In this document: in pieces, positions 59,231-64,000 of the stretch | Numbering within the stretch: position 1 is the first letter of the stretch | Layout: every line of letters starts with the position of its first letter | NCBI RefSeq assembly: GCF_034931125.1 | Contig: NZ_JAYGHM010000036.1 | Location: 15,518-79,517, forward strand | Length of the DNA stretch: 64,000 bases | Direction of reading: 5' to 3' | Source of the DNA: Rivularia sp034931125 | Lineage (GTDB): Bacteria > Cyanobacteriota > Cyanobacteriia > Cyanobacteriales > Nostocaceae | Program-made: the position numbers and the translations under genes | Notes under the pieces: model-generated | The model's database searches: none | What the model saw: the letters and a program-made list of their open reading frames with translations, nothing else | Told to the model about the DNA's origin: nothing

Positions 59231-61153
59231 TTATTTTGCCCTGGGACGTTTAAATTTTGAAGGTGGCGTAAAACTCTGTACTGGTACGCCTTGCAGCGCC
59301 CGCACCATGAAATCGCGCCAAATCGGTGCAACATCACCACCACCTGTAACACCGCTAGATAATTGTCTGTTGTCGTCTCTCCCAATCCAAACGGCGGTAG
59401 TTAATTGCGGTACCGTACCTACAAACCAGATATCTTTTTCTGAAGATGTAGTTCCCGTTTTACCTGCTGTAGGACGACCCAGAGCAGCATTTTTACCAGT
59501 ACCTTCAGAAACTACAGTTTGAAGAATATTGATTGTGGAAGCTGCTGCCCAGGAATCTAATACTAGTTTAGGTTTGGGTGTATTATCTAATAAAACATTA
59601 CCACTACTATCAGTAACGCGAGCAATAACTGTTGTTGGCGACTGCCAGCCATAATTAGCAAAAGTCGCATAGGCAGAAGCCATTTCCAACGGTGTTACTC
59701 CAATCGCACCTAGAGGTAGAGAAGTTACAGGTTCCATTGGACTCATAATACCCAAAGTTCGGCTAGTTTCGACTACCTTATTCATCCCGATAGCTTTACC
59801 AACCTTAATTACCGGAATATTTCGAGATAGCTTCAGGGCGTGGCGAATTGACATTGCACCGCCAAAACTGTTGTCATAGTTACGCGGATTATACCAGCCG
59901 CTACCGTCTCGATAGCTGACTGGAGTATCGTACACGATTGTATCGGGTGTATACTTACCAGTGGCAAATGCAGTGTAGTAAACAAAGGGTTTAAAAGCAG
60001 AACCGGGCTGTCTTTGAGCTTGGGTAGCACGGTTGAATTCACTTGTTTTAGAATCTACACCACCAACCAAGGCTTTAACAAAATGAGTGCGCGGGTCTAC
60101 AGCTACCAAAGCAATTTGGTTTTTATATACACCGCGACTCAACAGCCGAGAATGCCATTTCTTGACAACATCTTCTGCCATTTGCTGGAAGTTAAGATCG
60201 ACGGTAGTTTGTACCCGCATACCGCCTTTAAGCAGCGCATCGCGACCAAATTTTTTGGCCAATTCTCGCGACACTTCATTTGTGATGTAAGGTAAAGAAC
60301 TACGTTGAAACGACTTGATTTTACCTAGCTTGACTTCTTCTTTAAGCGCGTCGTCATGTTCTTTTTGGTCAATCCAGCCTAAAGCTAGCATTCGTCCTAA
60401 TACGACTTTTTGCTGGAATTTTGCTTTTTTCAAGCTGATAAATGGGCTGTATTGCTCTGGTGCTTGGATTAATCCAGCCATCATTGCCGATTCAGCCAAA
60501 TCTAATTCGCCAGCCGACTTGTTAAAGTAGCTGCGTGCAGCAGTTTGAACGCCGTAATTGTTATGACCCCAATAAACTTGATTGAGGTACATTTCCAAAA
60601 TATCGTTTTTAGAAAGAATTTGTTCTAAACGAATTGCTAATACACCTTCAGCCAACTTACGAGTATATTCACGTCGTTGGTTAAGAAACAGGTTTTTCAC
60701 CAACTGCATGGTGATAGTCGAAGCACCTTGGCTAACTCCACCAGATGTATAGTTAGTGACGATAGCACGTCCTATACCTTTAGGGTTTATACCGTGGTGG
60801 AAATAAAAGTCGCTATCTTCACTTGCTAATACGGCTCGCTTTAACTCGGGAGATATTTTATCAGCAGTTACAACTTCGCGGTTAGCTTCTCCGTGTAAAC
60901 TTGTAAGTAATTTACCTTTGATGTCGTAAATGTAAGTTGTTTCAGAAGGAAAGAAGTTACGTAGCTGTCTGACATCTGGTAAATTACGGAAACTAATTGC
61001 TAAGCCGACTAATCCTCCCGCTACAATGGAGCTTGTCAACATAGTGGCAGCTAGCAGAGTTCCTCCAGCTACCTGACCGACTCCTTTGATAAACTCAAAG
61101 CCTGACGAAACCGGAGCCTTGGGCTGCTTTTTTTCAAAAGTCCTAGATGACAC
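59231..61153 (-). CDS. Class A penicillin-binding protein (PBP1A family)
   Basis: A 640-residue bifunctional peptidoglycan synthase. One N-terminal membrane helix (about 28-52) is followed by a GT51 glycosyltransferase with EDSDFYFHHGINPKGIGRA and QGASTITMQLVKNL. The transpeptidase domain follows, with SxxK in RQPGSAFKPFVYY, SRN in LKLSRNIPVIKVG and KTG in GKTGTTSSEKD. All catalytic motifs are intact. A basic Pro/Lys tail closes the protein. It is divergent from tyrS, with a 160-bp gap. One of several PBP1A homologues expected in a filamentous cyanobacterium. Confidence 0.96.
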   Translation of the reverse strand: MSSRTFEKKQPKAPVSSGFEFIKGVGQVAGGTLLAATMLTSSIVAGGLVGLAISFRNLPDVRQLRNFFPSETTYIYDIKGKLLTSLHGEANREVVTADKISPELKRAVLASEDSDFYFHHGINPKGIGRAIVTNYTSGGVSQGASTITMQLVKNLFLNQRREYTRKLAEGVLAIRLEQILSKNDILEMYLNQVYWGHNNYGVQTAARSYFNKSAGELDLAESAMMAGLIQAPEQYSPFISLKKAKFQQKVVLGRMLALGWIDQKEHDDALKEEVKLGKIKSFQRSSLPYITNEVSRELAKKFGRDALLKGGMRVQTTVDLNFQQMAEDVVKKWHSRLLSRGVYKNQIALVAVDPRTHFVKALVGGVDSKTSEFNRATQAQRQPGSAFKPFVYYTAFATGKYTPDTIVYDTPVSYRDGSGWYNPRNYDNSFGGAMSIRHALKLSRNIPVIKVGKAIGMNKVVETSRTLGIMSPMEPVTSLPLGAIGVTPLEMASAYATFANYGWQSPTTVIARVTDSSGNVLLDNTPKPKLVLDSWAAASTINILQTVVSEGTGKNAALGRPTAGKTGTTSSEKDIWFVGTVPQLTTAVWIGRDDNRQLSSGVTGGGDVAPIWRDFMVRALQGVPVQSFTPPSKFKRPRAK

Positions 61154-61313
61154 GGCTATCTCACTTCCTCACTTGTATGTAAATAATATGTCTAATTAAT
61201 AAAGGCAGGTCAAGGCAGATGTTTTTTTGTAATTATATTAGTTTGTTAGATAAGCCATAAGATTATTTAAGAGCGATCGCCACTAAGTCAACACTATAAG
61301 CAACAAAACTAGT

Positions 61314-62504
61314 ATGGAGCAATTTGATTGGCTACATCGGGGTACTGTAGAAATTTTCCCCCAGGGAGATGATAACCATAAAGAATCCGCAAGTTTGGAA
61401 AAGCTGTTGGAAACAACAGACAGACCTTTAAGAATTAAATTTGGCATCGATCCGACAGGTGCGGATGTTCACCTTGGTCATAGTATACCAATGCGGAAAC
61501 TGAGAGCTTTCCAAGATGCAGGTCATACAGCAGTACTGATTATTGGTGATTTTACCGCTAGAATTGGCGACCCATCAGGTAAATCAGAGACACGTCGTCA
61601 ACTAACACAAGAAGAAGTCAATCAAAACGCTAAAAGTTATTTAGAGCAAGTCCGACCTATTTTGGATTTTGACACTCCAGGTAGGTTAGAAGTACGTTAT
61701 AACTCCGAATGGCTCGAAAAGTTAGACTTAGGACAAATTTTGGAGTTACTTTCAACGATGACAGTGGGTCAAATGCTAGCTAAGGAAGGCTTTGCCGAAC
61801 GCTATAAAAAAGAGAATCCTATTTTTATCCATGAGTTCCTCTATCCATTAATGCAGGGTTACGATTCGGTTGCTGTTTCTTCTGATGTCGAATTAGGAGC
61901 GACTGACCAAAAGTTTAACATTGCCGTAGGACGAGATTTGCAACGTCACTTCGGTCTCAAGCCTCAATTCGGGCTATTATTACCAATTTTAGTTGGTACC
62001 GACGGCATTCAAAAAATGTCTAAGTCTCTGAATAACTATATAGCCGTTAAAGAACATCCCTCCCAAAAATATCAGAAATTACAGGGAGTTCCCGACGAAC
62101 TCCTATCTCAATACTTTGAACTACTTACAGAACTATCTTTGGACAATCTGCCAGAAACTCCCAGAGATCGCCAAAAATTATTAGCCTCAGAAGTTGTTAC
62201 TCAGTATCACGGTTTACAAGCTGCCAAAGAAGCAGAACTTGCTGCTACATCCGGGGGCAAAACAGGAGAAGTCCCAGAATATTCTCTAGCTCAAGTTGAA
62301 TTCCCCGCAAAACTATTCTATCTTCTTAATGTTAGCGGCTTATGTAAAAGCAGTGGAGAAGGTAGAAGAAAAATTCAAGAAGGTGGTGTACGCTTAGACG
62401 GTGAAAAAGTTACCGATACCGACACTAGCTTCAATAATCCAACCCAATTACAAGGTAAAGTTTTGCAACTTGGGAAAAATAAATTTATCAAACTAGTAGA
62501 GTGA
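61314..62504 (+). CDS. tyrS: Tyrosyl-tRNA synthetase
   Basis: A 396-residue class I synthetase charging tRNA-Tyr. The HIGH-type motif is HLGHS in FGIDPTGADVHLGHSIP, and KMSKS is in GIQKMSKSLNNY. GDFTARIGDPSGKSETR is typical of the TyrZ-like group. A C-terminal S4 RNA-binding domain (about 330-396: FYLLNVSGLCKSSGEGRRKIQEGGVRLDG) completes the protein. A HIP1 octamer is in its promoter region. It is followed by STRRs and pyrF 101 bp downstream. Confidence 0.97.
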   Translation: MEQFDWLHRGTVEIFPQGDDNHKESASLEKLLETTDRPLRIKFGIDPTGADVHLGHSIPMRKLRAFQDAGHTAVLIIGDFTARIGDPSGKSETRRQLTQEEVNQNAKSYLEQVRPILDFDTPGRLEVRYNSEWLEKLDLGQILELLSTMTVGQMLAKEGFAERYKKENPIFIHEFLYPLMQGYDSVAVSSDVELGATDQKFNIAVGRDLQRHFGLKPQFGLLLPILVGTDGIQKMSKSLNNYIAVKEHPSQKYQKLQGVPDELLSQYFELLTELSLDNLPETPRDRQKLLASEVVTQYHGLQAAKEAELAATSGGKTGEVPEYSLAQVEFPAKLFYLLNVSGLCKSSGEGRRKIQEGGVRLDGEKVTDTDTSFNNPTQLQGKVLQLGKNKFIKLVE

Positions 62505-62545
62505 TAAAGGTCAAAGGTTAAAGGTCAATAATTAGGAGTTAGGAG
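62505..62545. repeat. STRR heptamers in tyrS-pyrF spacer
   Basis: AAAGGTC/AAAGGTT units and TTAGGAG units occur in tandem between the tyrS stop and pyrF, the same families as in the rpoB-rpoC1 spacer and after lepB. Confidence 0.75.
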
Positions 62546-62605
62546 TTAATAGTTAAATTTCTCCTCTTTCCCCTCTTACCCCCTCACATCTCCCACAATT
62601 CCCCG

Positions 62606-63319
62606 ATGCAAAAAATCATAGTCCCTCTAGACGTAGGGGATGAGTCAAGTGCGATCGCGCTGGTTGAAAAGCTTTCCGAAGTTACTTTTTTTAAGGTTGG
62701 TTTGGAGTTGTTTACTAACTGCGGACCAAAAATTATTGAAGTGCTTAAATCTCGTCAAAAAAAGATATTTCTTGACTTAAAGTTTCATGATATTCCAAAT
62801 ACGGTCAAAGGTGCTTGCCGTAGCGCGGCTCGTTATGGCGTAGATTTACTGACTATTCACGCGACGGCTGGTAAAGATGCACTCAAAGCTGCTACTGAGG
62901 GTTTAATTGAAGGTGCGGCGCAAGCAGGAGTGGAACCGCCGAAGTTAATTGCTATTACTCTGTTAACTAGTATTTCTTCAAGACAATTGGCCTTCGATCT
63001 AAAAATTCCTTTGGAATTACCTGAATACGCTCTGCAAATGGCGCTTTTGGCTAAGGAATCTGGGTTAGATGGAGCGGTTTGTTCGCCTCAAGAAGTAGCA
63101 AAATTACGAGAAGTTTGTGGAGATGATTTTTTGTTTGTGTGTCCTGGTATACGTCCAAGCTGGGCAGATAAAGGCGACCAAAAACGGACTTTTACCCCAG
63201 CAGAAGCTTTACAAGCGGGTGCCGATTATTTGGTGATTGGCAGACCGATTACTGCTGCTGAGGAACCTGGGTTGGCTTGGAAGAAAATTTGTGAAGAGTT
63301 ATACCCCTCTCTTTACTAA
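62606..63319 (+). CDS. pyrF: Orotidine 5'-phosphate decarboxylase
   Basis: A 237-residue enzyme of the last step of UMP synthesis (OMP to UMP). The TIM-barrel signature FLDLKFHDIPNTVKGA contains the catalytic D-x-K-x2-D array. IVPLDVGDESSAIALVEKL is the first strand and the late DYLVIGRPITAAEEP binds the phosphate. Length is normal. It is probably cotranscribed from tyrS or has its own promoter after the STRR. Confidence 0.97.
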   Translation: MQKIIVPLDVGDESSAIALVEKLSEVTFFKVGLELFTNCGPKIIEVLKSRQKKIFLDLKFHDIPNTVKGACRSAARYGVDLLTIHATAGKDALKAATEGLIEGAAQAGVEPPKLIAITLLTSISSRQLAFDLKIPLELPEYALQMALLAKESGLDGAVCSPQEVAKLREVCGDDFLFVCPGIRPSWADKGDQKRTFTPAEALQAGADYLVIGRPITAAEEPGLAWKKICEELYPSLY

Positions 63320-63385
63320 GGGGAGGGGAAAGGGGTGAGGTTCTACGTTAAGTTTTAGGAGGAAATTTTATATAACGTAATTGTA

Positions 63386-63970
63386 ATGGTTAAAAAGAAA
63401 AATTATTATTTATTGTTTGTATTTAGCTGTTGGATTTTTATATCTAATCCACTTAATTATCCTGCATTAGCAGCAAAATCAGTTGTTAATAATCCAAAAG
63501 AAAATTCCTGTTCAAATAAAGATTTAGCTTCATTAACAACTAAATTAATGCGGGATTTACCAGCTTATTTCAATCGTGCAACTCAACGCGCTCGCCGTTT
63601 AGATAGATCTGTCCAGGTTTATAGCTATATGTTGGTAGCGGGAAAACCTGATTTTCAACCGTTACCGTTAAGAAGTTGGACTGATGAAGCAGATAAATCA
63701 GCAAATGGAAAAAATGGAGTTGAACAAATATTTTTTACAACTTTAGAACGTCAGTATGTCAAAGGTAAAGCGGTACAGTTACAAGACTTTCACTGGTTAT
63801 TTTTGACAAAAACCGAAAGCGGTTGGCGAGTAGCAATGATGTATTCGCAAACAGGAGGTTATCCTAAACAACAACCACCTACACCACCAAGAGAAAGTAG
63901 CGATAGTGCTGTAGCTCAGGGAATTAAAACTTGGTTGCGTGATTGTCGAGCGGGAAGTTTGCGATTTTAA
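63386..63970 (+). CDS. Secreted protein of unknown function
   Basis: 194 residues. A signal peptide (YYLLFVFSCWIFISNPLNYPALAAKS) has a likely cleavage after LAA. The mature part has two Cys (CSNKDLASLTTKLMRDLPAYFNRATQRAR and LRDCRAGSLRF) that could form a disulfide in the periplasm, and a strand-rich middle (VQVYSYMLVAGKPDFQPLPL, FHWLFLTKTESGWRVAMMYS). I recognise the type from cyanobacterial genomes but no named domain. It starts 66 bp after pyrF. Confidence 0.8.
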   Translation: MVKKKNYYLLFVFSCWIFISNPLNYPALAAKSVVNNPKENSCSNKDLASLTTKLMRDLPAYFNRATQRARRLDRSVQVYSYMLVAGKPDFQPLPLRSWTDEADKSANGKNGVEQIFFTTLERQYVKGKAVQLQDFHWLFLTKTESGWRVAMMYSQTGGYPKQQPPTPPRESSDSAVAQGIKTWLRDCRAGSLRF

Positions 63971-64000
63971 TAACGGATGTATTTGTTTTAGGTTTTACCT

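Overview
The window looks like chromosomal DNA of a filamentous, probably heterocyst-forming cyanobacterium (Nostocales; Calothrix/Rivularia-like is a guess). The evidence is: split RNA polymerase subunits rpoC1 and rpoC2; the gene order rpsT-tatD-rpoB-rpoC1-rpoC2; cyanobacterial families (DUF3326, DUF1825, Pkn2-type kinases with cyanobacterial tails, a plant-type ferredoxin); many copies of the HIP1 octamer GCGATCGC; and heptanucleotide tandem repeats (STRRs) in gene spacers. No tRNA, rRNA or CRISPR array was seen.

Layout. 0-5.5 kb: a PAS histidine kinase cut by the left edge, a REC-EAL response regulator, a phytanoyl-CoA dioxygenase-like protein, an EamA transporter and a small unknown protein. 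5.5-10.1 kb: an accessory patch with two paralogous membrane-anchored Mrr-like nucleases, a PLD-type nuclease with a coiled coil, orphan HicB/Phd-like antitoxins (one broken), several palindromic MITE-like repeats and a displaced second copy of the 3' end of acnB. 10.1-16.3 kb: acnB, ferredoxin, a 56-residue small protein, a PD-(D/E)XK-like protein, a DUF3326 protein and a CPBP protease.

16.8-31.5 kb: a cellulose synthesis and export locus. The reverse-strand operon reads beta-barrel protein, TPR protein, GH8 cellulase, bcsB, bcsA (with PilZ). A lipoprotein gene is divergent from it, and a GH5 cellulase and a coiled-coil membrane protein follow. The BcsC role appears split between a separate periplasmic TPR protein and a separate outer-membrane barrel. 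31.7-43.3 kb: the rpsT-tatD-rpoB-rpoC1-rpoC2 transcription unit, with STRRs in two spacers.

43.6-55.8 kb: a signalling cluster of four Pkn2-like Ser/Thr kinases with different extracytoplasmic tails (NTF2-like, IMS, YARHG, NTF2-like), a class A beta-lactamase-like serine hydrolase, and an FHA-FHA-ABC transporter gene. The transporter gene is interrupted by a 1,545-bp IS200/IS605-type element carrying tnpB and a divergent ribbon-helix-helix gene. Removing positions 51992-53536 rejoins the transporter frame exactly, which fixes the element's ends.

55.9-64 kb: housekeeping genes: signal peptidase I, a ComEA-type HhH protein, a TM2/SHOCT protein, DUF1825, a class A penicillin-binding protein, tyrS, pyrF and a secreted unknown protein.

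How the parts may work together (inference): the EAL protein could remove the c-di-GMP that the BcsA PilZ domain senses, and the Ser/Thr kinases could phosphorylate proteins read by the FHA domains of the neighbouring transporter. The most novel items are the precisely bounded TnpB/RHH element, the acnB 3'-end duplication around a nuclease gene, and the split cellulose exporter with a triple VPTFxxLLN motif.
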